Shown: piece after piece, positions 23,448 to 32,907 of the stretch | Layout: every line of letters begins with the position of its first letter | How positions within the stretch are numbered: position 1 is the first letter of the stretch | Assembly: GCF_025151215.1 (NCBI RefSeq) | Contig: NZ_CP102286.1 | Location: 1,116,001 to 1,180,000 of the forward strand | Length of the DNA stretch: 64,000 nt | Direction: 5' to 3' | Source of the DNA: Parabacteroides merdae ATCC 43184 | GTDB taxonomy: Bacteria > Bacteroidota > Bacteroidia > Bacteroidales > Tannerellaceae | Position numbers and translations under genes: made by a program | The notes under the pieces: model-generated | Seen by the model: only the letters and a program-made list of their open reading frames with translations | Database searches by the model: none | Told to the model about the DNA's origin: nothing

Positions 23448-25160
23448 ATGAATATAAAAACAAAGTTGACTTATGGAATAGGGCTTTTATTTGTCTTGAT
23501 CACTTTATTAGGGGGATTGGCTATAAAAAACATTCATAATGTATCAGATGACACGCAGAATATTCTGGCGGATAATTATAATTCACTCCTTTATTCCCGT
23601 CAGATGCTTGAGTCATTGGATGCCATTCGGGAAAATCCGAATGCCCGAAAAAACTTTGAGGCCGGGTTGGAGGCTCAGAGAAACAATCTGACAGAGAAGG
23701 ATGAAGACGTACTGACCAACCGGTTAAGTTCGTACTGTGAAAAGGCATTGGATGACATGGATGATGAATCGATTCGGCAAATACGCCAGACGATCTATAC
23801 CATTATGGCGGTCAATATGTCTGCCATTTATGAAAAGAATGAAGTGGCTGTCCACACAGCGAAAAGATCTCTTTTTGGGATCTGGACGGTAGGGATTGCT
23901 TGTATCACGATCGCTTTCCTCTTTCTGGTTCGTTTACCACGTTCGGTCAGCGTACAGATCCGGAAATTGACGGATGGCATCAAGGAAATCACCAATGCCA
24001 ATTACAGTAAGCGGCTCGATTTGGGGAATGAGCCGGAGTTCAAGGAAATAGCTACATTGTTTAACGAGATGGCTGAGCGATTGGCCGAATACAGGAACAG
24101 TTCGCTGGAAGATATCCTGCAGGGAAAAAAATATATAGAAACAATTATCAACAGCATAGCAGAACCTATCATAGGCTTGAGTAAGGAACGGAAGATTTTG
24201 TTTGTTAATGACGAGGCTTTGACTGTTTTGAATTTGACGCGGGAAAACATTATTGGCAGGCCGGCTCCCGAAGTGGCGTTAAAAAATGATTTGCTCCGCC
24301 GTTTGATTCGGCAATTAGTTCATCCCGATGACAATAAGGACCCGTTGAAAATTTACGCAGACAATAAAGAAAGCTATTTTCAGGTAAAATACATTCCGAT
24401 CAACGTCAACAAGCAGACCGGACTAGAGAGTAAGTATGTCGGGGATGTGATCTTGTTGAAGAACGTGACCGAATTTAAAGAAAAAGATATTGCAAAGACA
24501 ACCTTTATTTCGACGATTTCCCATGAACTGAAAACACTGATATCAGCTATTATGATGAGCTTGAAATTACTGGAAGATAACAGGATAGGAAAGCTAAATA
24601 CAGAACAGGAGAGCCTTTCTAGGAACATAAAGGAGAATAGCGATCGTTTGTTGGAGATCACTAGTGAATTGTTGAAGATGTCACAGGTAGAGAGTGGTAA
24701 GCTCTATTTGAATCCGAAGATTACCAAACCGATCGAACTGATTAACTATGCCATCAAGGCGAACCAGGTACAAGCCGAGCGTTTTAACTGTCAGATCGAA
24801 GTGGAATATCCCGAAAAGATTGCCAAGTTGTTTGTTGACAGCGAGAAGATTGCTTGGGTTGTGACCAATCTGTTGTCGAACGCCATCCGTTATTCATCGG
24901 AGAACGGGAGGATCGTCATCGGTGCACGACAGATCGACAAAGCCGTCGAGATTTATGTCAAGGACTTCGGAAAGGGCATTGATTCGCGTTACCACGAAAG
25001 TATTTTTGATCACTATTTCCGTGTCCCAGGAACAAAAGTACAAGGTAGTGGTTTAGGACTTGCCATCAGCAAGGACTTTGTGGAAGCTCATGGTGGTACG
25101 ATCCATATCGAAAGCGAAGTCGGTAAAGGTAGTACGTTCGTGGTTAGATTTAATGTATAA
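23448..25160 (+). CDS. Membrane sensor histidine kinase of the kdp operon
   Basis: 570 aa. TM1 near residues 8-26, an extracytoplasmic helical domain, TM2 near 145-164, HAMP (to about 220), PAS (about 228-340), HisKA with His359, and HATPase_c (N box LLSNAIRYSS, G boxes DFGKGI and GSGLGLAI). The H box reads SHELKTLISAI: the near-invariant proline five residues after the His is Leu364. In other kinases substitutions here mainly reduce phosphatase activity. Its presumed response regulator, the activator at 14942, is a pseudogene. Confidence 0.93.
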   Translation: MNIKTKLTYGIGLLFVLITLLGGLAIKNIHNVSDDTQNILADNYNSLLYSRQMLESLDAIRENPNARKNFEAGLEAQRNNLTEKDEDVLTNRLSSYCEKALDDMDDESIRQIRQTIYTIMAVNMSAIYEKNEVAVHTAKRSLFGIWTVGIACITIAFLFLVRLPRSVSVQIRKLTDGIKEITNANYSKRLDLGNEPEFKEIATLFNEMAERLAEYRNSSLEDILQGKKYIETIINSIAEPIIGLSKERKILFVNDEALTVLNLTRENIIGRPAPEVALKNDLLRRLIRQLVHPDDNKDPLKIYADNKESYFQVKYIPINVNKQTGLESKYVGDVILLKNVTEFKEKDIAKTTFISTISHELKTLISAIMMSLKLLEDNRIGKLNTEQESLSRNIKENSDRLLEITSELLKMSQVESGKLYLNPKITKPIELINYAIKANQVQAERFNCQIEVEYPEKIAKLFVDSEKIAWVVTNLLSNAIRYSSENGRIVIGARQIDKAVEIYVKDFGKGIDSRYHESIFDHYFRVPGTKVQGSGLGLAISKDFVEAHGGTIHIESEVGKGSTFVVRFNV

Positions 25161-25188
25161 AAAGTAAAATCAAAAATCAGATAGTCTA

Positions 25189-26517
25189 ATGAAAGTATTA
25201 AAATTTGGTGGTACTTCAGTCGGTTCTGCCCAGCGGATCAAGAATGTTGCGTCAATAGTTTGCGATCAGGAACAGAAAATAGTAGTGCTCTCTGCTATGG
25301 CTGGGACAACAAACTCTTTAGTGGAGATATCTGAATGTTTTCACAAAAAAGATCCGGAAAAAGCCAATGCGGTCCTTTCTTCCTTGGAGCAGGCTTATGT
25401 CAATCATATAGAAGAATTATACCGGAGCGATGTCTACAAGGAAAAAGCCATGCAATACATGCTCGAACGGTTTCAACATGTCTGGTCTTTCTCAAATATG
25501 CCTTTCAGCGTATTCGATGAAAAGGAAATCTTGGTGCAGGGTGAGTTGATATCGACTTTTCTGATGGCCTGTTATCTGGAAGAACAGGGGGTGGAGGTTG
25601 CTTTATTGCCTGCGTTGAACTTCATGCGGATTACGGTGGACAATGAACCGGATATGGAATATATCTCTAAACACCTAAAGGTTCTTTTGGAGCAAAACAA
25701 GGAGGCTGAAATATATATCACGCAAGGTTTTATTTGCCGGAATGCCTACGGCAGTATTGACAACTTGGAAAGGGGAGGAAGTGATTACACCGCCTCTTTA
25801 ATCGGAGCGGCTATCCAAGCAGAAGAGATACAGATATGGACGGATATTGACGGAATGCATAATAATGATCCACGGTTTGTCAATGATACCGCTCCTGTCA
25901 GACAATTGAACTTCGACGAAGCAGCCAAGTTGGCGCATTTCGGTGCTAAGATACTGCATCCGGCTTGTATCCTACCTGCCAAGGAAAAGAACATTCCGGT
26001 ACGCCTTTTGAACGCGTTGCAACCAAGTGCGTCAGGTACATTGATCTCGAACACTGCTGAAAAAGAGGCGATCAAAGCTGTTGCCGCCAAAGACAATATC
26101 ACATATGTCAAGATCAAGTCGCTACATACGATACCGACACCTCATTTTCTGAGCATCGTGTTTGATACATTCTATAATTACAATACACCGGTGGACATGG
26201 TGACTACTTCTGATATCGGAGTTTCCGTAGCGATTGATAATGACAAGCACATAGACGAGATTGTGGGTGTATTAAGGGAATACGCAACGATTACAGTCGA
26301 AAAGAATATGGTGATTGTTTGTGTTGTTGGTGACTTGGAATGGCAAAATGTCGGTTTTGAGGCACGCATCATCAATGCGTTGAAAGATATTCCCGTACGA
26401 ATGATTTCATACGGTGGTAGTAGTAGTAACGTATCGTTGGTGATGAAAGCGGAGGATAAAGTGCATGCCTTAAAGGCGCTCAGTGAACACCTATTTTCCG
26501 TATCTGACATTTATTAA
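25189..26517 (+). CDS. Aspartate kinase (monofunctional)
   Basis: 442 aa. The amino-acid kinase domain starts KFGGTSVGSAQRIKN and contains QGFICRNAYGSIDNLERGGSDYTA and DIDGMHNNDPR. Two ACT domains (about 305-442) suggest allosteric feedback by an aspartate-family amino acid. It phosphorylates aspartate, the first step to lysine, threonine and methionine. It lies 28 nt after the kinase gene and is followed by a terminator, so it may share the kdp transcript, which would be an odd pairing. Confidence 0.93.
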   Translation: MKVLKFGGTSVGSAQRIKNVASIVCDQEQKIVVLSAMAGTTNSLVEISECFHKKDPEKANAVLSSLEQAYVNHIEELYRSDVYKEKAMQYMLERFQHVWSFSNMPFSVFDEKEILVQGELISTFLMACYLEEQGVEVALLPALNFMRITVDNEPDMEYISKHLKVLLEQNKEAEIYITQGFICRNAYGSIDNLERGGSDYTASLIGAAIQAEEIQIWTDIDGMHNNDPRFVNDTAPVRQLNFDEAAKLAHFGAKILHPACILPAKEKNIPVRLLNALQPSASGTLISNTAEKEAIKAVAAKDNITYVKIKSLHTIPTPHFLSIVFDTFYNYNTPVDMVTTSDIGVSVAIDNDKHIDEIVGVLREYATITVEKNMVIVCVVGDLEWQNVGFEARIINALKDIPVRMISYGGSSSNVSLVMKAEDKVHALKALSEHLFSVSDIY

Positions 26518-26666
26518 ATATACCAGATTTGATTCCTTTATCAAATGTTTGGGAGGGACACCAAATCTGTTGAACAATTATATGAAAAACAGAAAGAGAA
26601 GGAAATGTTGGAAGATCAAGATGCCTCTGTTTATTCTGTTATCTTTTGGTATAGACAAAATATAAT

Positions 26667-26711
26667 GAAGTGAATTCTAAATGTTTTTGTCTAACTTTTA
26701 GGATTCACTTC
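26667..26711 (+). terminator. Terminator hairpin after the aspartate kinase gene
   Basis: GAAGTGAATTCTAAA pairs with TTTAGGATTCACTTC (14 of 15 plus one wobble). It lies between convergent genes and may serve both strands. Confidence 0.7.
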
Positions 26712-26747
26712 TATATCCATCTACTATTTAACAATATATATTATTTC

Positions 26748-28067
26748 TTATAACCCGCTAAAATCGACCCCGTCAAATATTAGAGAAGGAACACGCCAAC
26801 TGGAGAATGTGCGCGGGTCATTGCCGACTTCGGCTAAATTACTCCACAAGGAAATCATGTTGCCTGTTGCGTTCATTTCGGAGATGGGTTGTGTCAGTTT
26901 GCCTTTTTCGATCAGGAAACCTTCTACACCGTAAGAGAAGTCACCGGTCGTACTGTTGCTGTTACCGCCGTTGAAACCCGTCACCAGAATGCCTCTGTCG
27001 ACAGAAGCAATCAGACCATCCGTATCCTTATTTCCCATTTGCATGGTCAGGATAGAAGGGGAGGCAATCGTTTGTCTCATATTCATCTTGTTGGCTGAAT
27101 AGGTATCGATATAATAGGTTTTCAGGATACCGTTTTCAAACACAGGCATACGTTTTGTCGCTACACCTTCGCCATCGAAATATCGGGCACCGGATGTACC
27201 CACCATGTGGGGGTCATCGATAACCGTTAGTTTGTCACCCAATACTTTCTGGTCGATTTTATCCAACAAAAAAGAGTTTTTCTGCTGGATGGAAGAACCA
27301 TATAATGCGTCAATTACCGGAGAAAGCAAACGGGAGGAATTCATATTGTCCACAACCATCTGATACTTGCCGGAAGCGACCTTTTTCTGTCCCAGTTTAC
27401 GCATTACACGTTCCAGGGCCTTTGTTCCCAGACCTTCTTTAATTAACTTATCATAGTAAAGTGAAGAATCGAACCAATAGGATTCCGGGCGAGCATCCCC
27501 TTCACCTTTGATGCTTACGCTGGCAACTAGGCTGAAAGAAGAACCGGATGCTTCCCCTTCGAAGCCGTTGCTGGCAACCATATATTTGAAATCCTTTTCA
27601 TCGCTGTAGGATGAATTGACCGAGATAATACGGGGGGCTTTTCCCATCATTTCGTTGCAGACGTTCATGGCCAGCGTCACTTTGTCGTCCGGCTGGATTG
27701 AGTCGAACTTCGGATCGATCAGTTGCAAGTCGGCGCCGCCTCCTTTATAATAGAGAGAAGAGTCGGGTAACGTACGCGCCTTGTCTTCCGCCAGGAAGCG
27801 AGTGGAAGCGATACCGTTACGGATAAAACTTTCCAGTTCCTTTTTATCCAGACGGTTTGTAGAGAAGGAACCGAAACGTCCGTCCACAAACAGATGGATC
27901 ACCAAACTGTTTTCCGATGCCTGTTGCAAGCGGTCCATTTTCATATCACGTATTTCGAAGGAACTGCTCGATCCATTATAGATACTTACACGTGAGGCCT
28001 GGCAACCGTTTTTCAGGGCAAATTCCATGGCCCACTGAGCCAGTTTTTTATTTTCGTTCGTTATCAT
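26748..28067 (-). CDS. TldE/PmbA-family metalloprotease partner
   Basis: 439 aa, full length for the non-metal-binding TldE half of the TldD/TldE heterodimer. Late blocks NSNSTTGDFSYGVEGFLIEK and GKLTQPISEMNATGNM are typical. No HExxxH motif and no signal peptide are present. TldD/E degrades unfolded peptides and matures modified peptides such as microcin B17. It follows tldD in the same orientation after 90 nt of repeat-rich DNA. Confidence 0.9.
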   Translation of the reverse strand: MITNENKKLAQWAMEFALKNGCQASRVSIYNGSSSSFEIRDMKMDRLQQASENSLVIHLFVDGRFGSFSTNRLDKKELESFIRNGIASTRFLAEDKARTLPDSSLYYKGGGADLQLIDPKFDSIQPDDKVTLAMNVCNEMMGKAPRIISVNSSYSDEKDFKYMVASNGFEGEASGSSFSLVASVSIKGEGDARPESYWFDSSLYYDKLIKEGLGTKALERVMRKLGQKKVASGKYQMVVDNMNSSRLLSPVIDALYGSSIQQKNSFLLDKIDQKVLGDKLTVIDDPHMVGTSGARYFDGEGVATKRMPVFENGILKTYYIDTYSANKMNMRQTIASPSILTMQMGNKDTDGLIASVDRGILVTGFNGGNSNSTTGDFSYGVEGFLIEKGKLTQPISEMNATGNMISLWSNLAEVGNDPRTFSSWRVPSLIFDGVDFSGL

Positions 28068-28074
28068 GTCTAAT

Positions 28075-28155
28075 GATTTATGATTTTAGATTTATGACTT
28101 TGGATTTATGATTTATGGGTGTGTAGACAACGCATAAATCATAAATCATAAATCT
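28075..28155. repeat. Short direct and inverted ATTTATGA repeats between tldD and tldE
   Basis: About four direct copies of TTATGATTT/TTATGACTT-like units are followed by their inverted counterpart (CATAAATCATAAATCAT), able to form a long AT-rich hairpin inside the operon. It could decouple expression of the two subunits. Confidence 0.5.
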
Positions 28156-28157
28156 TT

Positions 28158-29690
28158 TTAATTTTCTCCTCCTACAGTAAGTTTACTAACTAAGGCTGAC
28201 GGCATACCGCAGGTTACCGGACAGGATTGTCCGTCCTTGCCGCATGTCCAGGTGCCGTTATCCATCTTGTAATTGTTTCCGACCATCGTGATATCGGCCA
28301 ATGCACGTGGACCGTTACCGATGATATTGATATCTTTGATCGGCTGTGTCAGTTTACCATTTTCGATTAGATAACCGTCTTTCACGAAGAAGGTGAAGTC
28401 GCCCGCACCGATTTGTACTTGCCCGTTGGTAAAGCTAGAGGCATAGATACCTTTCTTCACCGTCGAGATCATTTCTTCTTCCGTCACGTTTCCGGCTTCC
28501 ATATAGGTAGCGCGCATACGCGGGATCGGCATCTGGCGGAATGATTCACGGCGACCGTTCCCCGTTGAAGGTATACCGTAATGTTTGGCACTGATACGGT
28601 CGTGCAGGTAGCTGGTCAGAATGCCTTCTTTCACGATATAAGTCTTTTGCCCGGCGATACCTTCATCATCGATATTGACAGAACCGCGGTTGAAAGGAAT
28701 CGTACCGTCGTCCACCACATTGATATGCTCGTTACAAACCTTTTTGTTCAGCTGGTCGGAGAAGATCGATGTATTCTTGCGATTGAAGTCAGCTTCGAAA
28801 GCATGGCCGATTGCTTCGTGCAACAAGATGCCGGAACCTCCTGCACCCATTACGACCGGCATTTCGCCTCCTTTAGGCTTGATAGCTTGGAATAGGATGG
28901 AGGTTTTCTCTACTGCCTCCTTAGCTACTTCGGCAATGATATCATCTGTCAGGAATTCGGCTCCCATGCGGAAAGCGCGGGATGCATATGAATTTTCGAT
29001 CTTCCCGTTGTTCTCCATGATACAGACTGCCCCCAGCGTCACCATCGGACGATAGTCGTAGTACATCTGTCCTTCGGAGTTGCAGAACAAGATGTGTGAA
29101 GTCGTGTCTCCCAACGAAGCCATCACTTTGTGCACCCGTTTGTCAAGCGCAAAAATCTGATCGTTCAGTTTCTGAAGATACGGGGTCTTTGCATTTACGG
29201 CGAGCTCGTCCCAAGGAGTTTGTACACCGTAATAATTATTCGGGATCGGTTCCTCCGTCAGGGCAACCGGAGCTTTTCCTGCCGAGCCGGTTGCGATACG
29301 GGCTGCCGTGCGGGCAGCTTTCAGCATCTCGTCGAGAGTCACGTTTTCCACATACGCATAACCGGTCTGATCACCGGCCAATACACGTACTCCCATACCG
29401 AAATCGATATTGGACGAAGCACGGTTTACGGCTCCGTCTTGCAATCCGATATTGTTCCGGTAGGAATGTTCAAAGAAAAGATCTGCATAGTCGCCTCCTT
29501 TCTCAAGTGCTGCTGCCAACACTTTCTTCATGTCGCTTTCACTGACACCAAAATGGTTCTGAGCGAATGAGATACCGGTAGCCTGATCTACCTTGTTTCC
29601 GGTACAACTTCCCAGGAATGAGGGAACTGCTAATGATCCAAGCATAACCATACCTCCTGTTTTGATAAAATCACGTCTGTTGATTTTCAT
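28158..29690 (-). CDS. TldD-family metalloprotease with Tat-type lipoprotein signal
   Basis: 510 aa. The catalytic subunit carries the zinc motif LLHEAIGHAFEADF (HExxxH). The N-terminus NRRDFIKTGG, then a hydrophobic stretch, ends in a lipobox-like SFLGSC, so the sequence predicts twin-arginine export and lipid attachment. Typical TldD in other phyla is cytosolic. It starts 9 nt downstream of the radical SAM gene and is followed by tldE, giving an operon radical SAM-tldD-tldE. Confidence 0.92.
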   Translation of the reverse strand: MKINRRDFIKTGGMVMLGSLAVPSFLGSCTGNKVDQATGISFAQNHFGVSESDMKKVLAAALEKGGDYADLFFEHSYRNNIGLQDGAVNRASSNIDFGMGVRVLAGDQTGYAYVENVTLDEMLKAARTAARIATGSAGKAPVALTEEPIPNNYYGVQTPWDELAVNAKTPYLQKLNDQIFALDKRVHKVMASLGDTTSHILFCNSEGQMYYDYRPMVTLGAVCIMENNGKIENSYASRAFRMGAEFLTDDIIAEVAKEAVEKTSILFQAIKPKGGEMPVVMGAGGSGILLHEAIGHAFEADFNRKNTSIFSDQLNKKVCNEHINVVDDGTIPFNRGSVNIDDEGIAGQKTYIVKEGILTSYLHDRISAKHYGIPSTGNGRRESFRQMPIPRMRATYMEAGNVTEEEMISTVKKGIYASSFTNGQVQIGAGDFTFFVKDGYLIENGKLTQPIKDINIIGNGPRALADITMVGNNYKMDNGTWTCGKDGQSCPVTCGMPSALVSKLTVGGEN

Positions 29691-29698
29691 ATGTTCGA

Positions 29699-30934
29699 TT
29701 ATAGTTTATTCTCTTTTGCCCATTGCATGACGTTGGCTGGCGGGCGTTCGGCCAACAATTCTTTTTTCATGAAATCCATGTAAGGAGCCACGTGCTTAAA
29801 AAATTTCTTGTAACCTCTACATAGATAGTTCAATCCGGGTTCACCGTTTGCCGTATGGAGAAAACGGTTCTTGGGACATTCGCCGTTGCAGGCAAACAGG
29901 TAGTCACACTCCTTGCATTGGGTAGGGAGTGTTTCATATTTGTCTGCTCCGAACTTCAGTTGGCGTTGGCTGTACATCATCTCGGTAAGCGTTTGAGTAT
30001 GGATGTTACCTAACTTATATTCCGGGAATACAAAGTGGTCGCAGGCATATACGTCGCCATTGAACTCCATCACACCGGCATGTCCGCAAGTGCGTGCCAG
30101 CGTACAGACGCCCGGTTGTTCGCCTACCCAGTTTGCCAGTGTGGAGTCGAAAAGCTGGATATAATAATTACCGACATCCTCTTTCAGCCATTCGTCGAAG
30201 ACCGCACAGAGGAAATCTCCCCATTTTCCGGCGTTGACCGTGAAAGGGGCCAGTTTGATGTTGGCATCCTGCTGTTCCGGCGAGGTGAGCAACGTTCCGT
30301 CCTGATGGAATCCGAGGCGTTCTACAATCGGGGTGAATTGGATATAGTGGCAATCTATTTCCTTGAAAAAGTGATAGAATTCCAGCGGATAATCTACGTT
30401 GTAGTCATTGACGACTGCCATTGCGTTGTATTCCACGCCATGCTTTTTCAGCAGTTCGATTCCCTTCATCACTTTATAGAAGGAGGGGAGTCCCTGCTTG
30501 TTGCGACGATATTCGTCATGAAACTCCTGCGGGCCGTCTATCGAAACTCCCACGAGGAAGTTGTTCTCTTTGAAGAAACGACACCAGTCGTCGTTCAGCA
30601 GTGTCCCGTTTGTCTGGATGCAGTTGTCTATCTGGCGTCTGTGGCCGTACTTGCGTTGCAACTCCAGTGCTTTCCGATAGAAACTGATCGGACGCATCAG
30701 CGTTTCACCACCGTGCCAGGTAAAGAGAACCTGCGGCATCGTCTGACATTCCAGATATTCCTTGATGAATTTTTCCAGTAACTGTTCGCTCATGATATGA
30801 TTTTTCACCTCTGGATAAAGTTTCCCTTTCTCCAGATAATAACAGTATTCGCACGCCAGGTTGCAAACTGAACCGACAGGCTTCAACATTACATATACGG
30901 GTTTCGCGAACGGGGATATATATGGATTACTCAT
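29699..30934 (-). CDS. Radical SAM/SPASM protein, anaerobic sulfatase-maturase type
   Basis: 411 aa. The radical SAM cluster motif is C24-x3-C28-x2-C31 (CNLACEYC). A likely catalytic acid lies in SIDGPQEFHDEYRRNK, and a SPASM domain with many cysteines follows (CTLARTCGHAGV; CKECDYLFACNGECPKNRF). Enzymes of this type make formylglycine on sulfatases or modify peptides. No sulfatase gene is nearby; instead the operon continues with tldD and tldE. A -7 element lies at 30972. Confidence 0.92.
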   Translation of the reverse strand: MSNPYISPFAKPVYVMLKPVGSVCNLACEYCYYLEKGKLYPEVKNHIMSEQLLEKFIKEYLECQTMPQVLFTWHGGETLMRPISFYRKALELQRKYGHRRQIDNCIQTNGTLLNDDWCRFFKENNFLVGVSIDGPQEFHDEYRRNKQGLPSFYKVMKGIELLKKHGVEYNAMAVVNDYNVDYPLEFYHFFKEIDCHYIQFTPIVERLGFHQDGTLLTSPEQQDANIKLAPFTVNAGKWGDFLCAVFDEWLKEDVGNYYIQLFDSTLANWVGEQPGVCTLARTCGHAGVMEFNGDVYACDHFVFPEYKLGNIHTQTLTEMMYSQRQLKFGADKYETLPTQCKECDYLFACNGECPKNRFLHTANGEPGLNYLCRGYKKFFKHVAPYMDFMKKELLAERPPANVMQWAKENKL

Positions 30935-30971
30935 GGTATGCTTAAAACGATGTTTTATTTAGTTTCATATG

Positions 30972-30979
30972 CAAAAGTA
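30972..30979 (-). promoter_or_regulatory. Promoter -7 element of the radical SAM-tldDE operon
   Basis: On the minus strand TACTTTTG matches TAnnTTTG, 38 nt upstream of the ATG at 30934. Confidence 0.6.
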
Positions 30980-31007
30980 ATCTTTTTAACGGATGAATGT
31001 TGTTTTT

Positions 31008-32030
31008 TTACCGTGTTTTTTTCTTGTAGCGGTTGTAATCGGTGACAAATCCTTCGCAAAGCCAATTCGCGAGTGCCTGGCGGTTGTCGCTCAGGATGAT
31101 TCGCTGCTGGTCGAAACTGTTTTGGATATTACCTAACTCGACGAAAACGGAGGCCGGTGTCGTATGTCTCAACACGTATAAGTTCCGTCCGTCCACTGTT
31201 CCGGTAAATCCTCGTCCCGGCTGGTGCTTCTTATATTTATGGGTGAAAGTTGTCCGCATGGTTTTCGCCAGATGCTTGCTTTCGGAGTTTTTATTCTGGT
31301 GGTAGAAAAAAACATCGGTCTGGTGTCCCTTGTTCCGGCTGTCCACATGCACGAAGATAGCTCGTTTGTAGGCGTATTTATCCTGCTTGAACAGGGTGTT
31401 TATCTTGTCACTTCGTTGTTTCAGGCGACGGACCTGGTTAAAAGGAATAGGGCTACCCATACAAGTTTCCCGTTTACTGTTCTTCAGGTATTTGGCATCC
31501 CGTATCCCGTCTTTGGCATCTTGAATGATAATGTGGACTTTGGCTCCTTTTGTCATCAGGTTGCGTGCCAGACGGAGTACGATGTCGTAGGCATATTCGT
31601 CTTCGTGCAACTCGATTTTGCCAATCCGTCCGATTGCTCCAGGATCAGGGCCTCCGTGTCCGCTGACCAGATAGAAACAGGCTCCTTTTAGTTCGGACGA
31701 TGTTACCTTATAGGAGGCCAGTTCTTTGCCGAACAACGGTTCATAGTTCGCTCGTTTGATGGCGGATGCAACAGCTTCTTTTCCCTGTAAGGGGGGAAGC
31801 GTATATTTGACTCCTATCCTAAGGGTATTCCCCTTGCCTAACTTGTTTTTGTTCAGCTCGATGAACTGTTTCTGATATGAAATACCTGTACGGTTATGGC
31901 GTTTGAGGAACAGGGTGATGCCTTCTCCTTTCTTGGGAAAGGCTTTTTCCTGGGCCTGTAAACGGTTGACGCAAAATATGGTAAAAAATAACGCGAATAT
32001 GATATTAAGTTTAAACTTCATTGGAGACAT
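31008..32030 (-). CDS. N-acetylmuramoyl-L-alanine amidase (Amidase_3)
   Basis: 340 aa with a signal peptide (to about residue 26, NRLQAQEK). Zinc ligands are visible in SGHGGPDPGAIG (His), ELHEDEYAYD (Glu) and FVHVDSRN (His), and the catalytic Glu in VFVELGNIQN. It cleaves the lactyl-Ala bond of peptidoglycan in the periplasm. The region between Ser-Gly-His and the first strand is extended relative to minimal AmiC domains. Confidence 0.92.
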   Translation of the reverse strand: MSPMKFKLNIIFALFFTIFCVNRLQAQEKAFPKKGEGITLFLKRHNRTGISYQKQFIELNKNKLGKGNTLRIGVKYTLPPLQGKEAVASAIKRANYEPLFGKELASYKVTSSELKGACFYLVSGHGGPDPGAIGRIGKIELHEDEYAYDIVLRLARNLMTKGAKVHIIIQDAKDGIRDAKYLKNSKRETCMGSPIPFNQVRRLKQRSDKINTLFKQDKYAYKRAIFVHVDSRNKGHQTDVFFYHQNKNSESKHLAKTMRTTFTHKYKKHQPGRGFTGTVDGRNLYVLRHTTPASVFVELGNIQNSFDQQRIILSDNRQALANWLCEGFVTDYNRYKKKTR

Positions 32031-32134
32031 GTTGCTAATGCGAACAAAAATAACGCTTTTTCGGGATTATGCAAAATATACGGTTATTATCAGGCGGAGC
32101 AGCATGTCCTGGTAGTATCATAGGCAGGAAGAGT

Positions 32135-32222
32135 TTGTGCCATGTCGATGAAACGGTTGTGCCATGCTGATGAAACAGTTGTGCCATACTGGTGAAACGG
32201 TCGTGCCATGCCGATGGAATTA
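32135..32222. repeat. 22-bp tandem repeat, four units plus a degenerate fifth
   Basis: Units start at 32135, 32157, 32179 and 32201, each exactly 22 bp, with the shared core GTGCCAT followed by GATGAAAC. A decayed fifth copy follows to about 32240. The array is intergenic, between the convergently arranged amidase upstream region and the Nudix gene end. There are no unique spacers, so it is not a CRISPR. The same period is seen at 16441 and 49885. Confidence 0.8.
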
Positions 32223-32292
32223 TTGTGGCAAAGGCATGAAGCTTTATTTTTATGGTTTGTCTGCTTTTGTTCGCCTGAGTTTAGGAAATATC

Positions 32293-32853
32293 TCAGATCA
32301 AATGATTCATCGCCATGTATTTCCAAAGTGGGGCGGCATGGAGCGCTTGTTTGATCTGGTCGTTTAGCAACAATTCTTTTACTTCGTCGAGAGTCAGAAG
32401 GTGGACGCTGAGGTCTTCCGTGTCTTCCAGATGTTGTGCCATGACTGACTCTACATCTGTGGCAAGATAGCAATAAGTCAGGTTGGTGTGGGTACTCGGA
32501 TTGACGCCTATTACCATCAGTTCGCTCCAATTTCCGTTGCCGTAGCCGGTCTCTTCGAGCAATTCCCGTTGGGCGGAGACGAGTGGGGAAGCGTCTTCCT
32601 TTTCGCAGACACCGGCGCAAAGTTCGTAAGCCGTGATACCCAGTCCATGACGGTATTGGCTTACAAATACGAATTTCTGCTCTTTGGTGATTGCGATCAC
32701 ATTGATCCATTCTGGATATTCGAATATAAAATATTCAGGAATCCTGTTTCCGTTCGGCAATTCCACTTCCTCCCTGCGCACGGTGAACCAAGGTTGGCTG
32801 GATAGGTATTCACTTTTCAGTACTTTCCAGTTTCTGTTTTTCGGAGTTTCCAT
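32293..32853 (-). CDS. Nudix hydrolase, ADP-ribose pyrophosphatase-like
   Basis: 186 aa. The Nudix signature is GVCEKEDASPLVSAQRELLE with ETGYG following; REllEE and the flanking glycines are intact, but two extra residues lie between the first Glu and the REL segment compared with the textbook spacing. The fold around it (FVSQYRHGLGITAYELCAG) is like ADP-sugar pyrophosphatases. The substrate is not determined by sequence. Confidence 0.88.
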   Translation of the reverse strand: METPKNRNWKVLKSEYLSSQPWFTVRREEVELPNGNRIPEYFIFEYPEWINVIAITKEQKFVFVSQYRHGLGITAYELCAGVCEKEDASPLVSAQRELLEETGYGNGNWSELMVIGVNPSTHTNLTYCYLATDVESVMAQHLEDTEDLSVHLLTLDEVKELLLNDQIKQALHAAPLWKYMAMNHLI

Positions 32854-32907
32854 ATTTGTAGTTTGTTGATGGTGTGTATCAAAATATATAATTATGAAAC
32901 GGTCGAG

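Noticed and set aside
32135..32222. CRISPR array
   Set aside because: Units are directly adjacent without unique spacers, and no cas gene is in the window.
32090..32710. 206-aa minus-strand frame
   Set aside because: It is out of frame with the Nudix gene and encodes the 22-bp repeats; only the Nudix frame shows a conserved motif.
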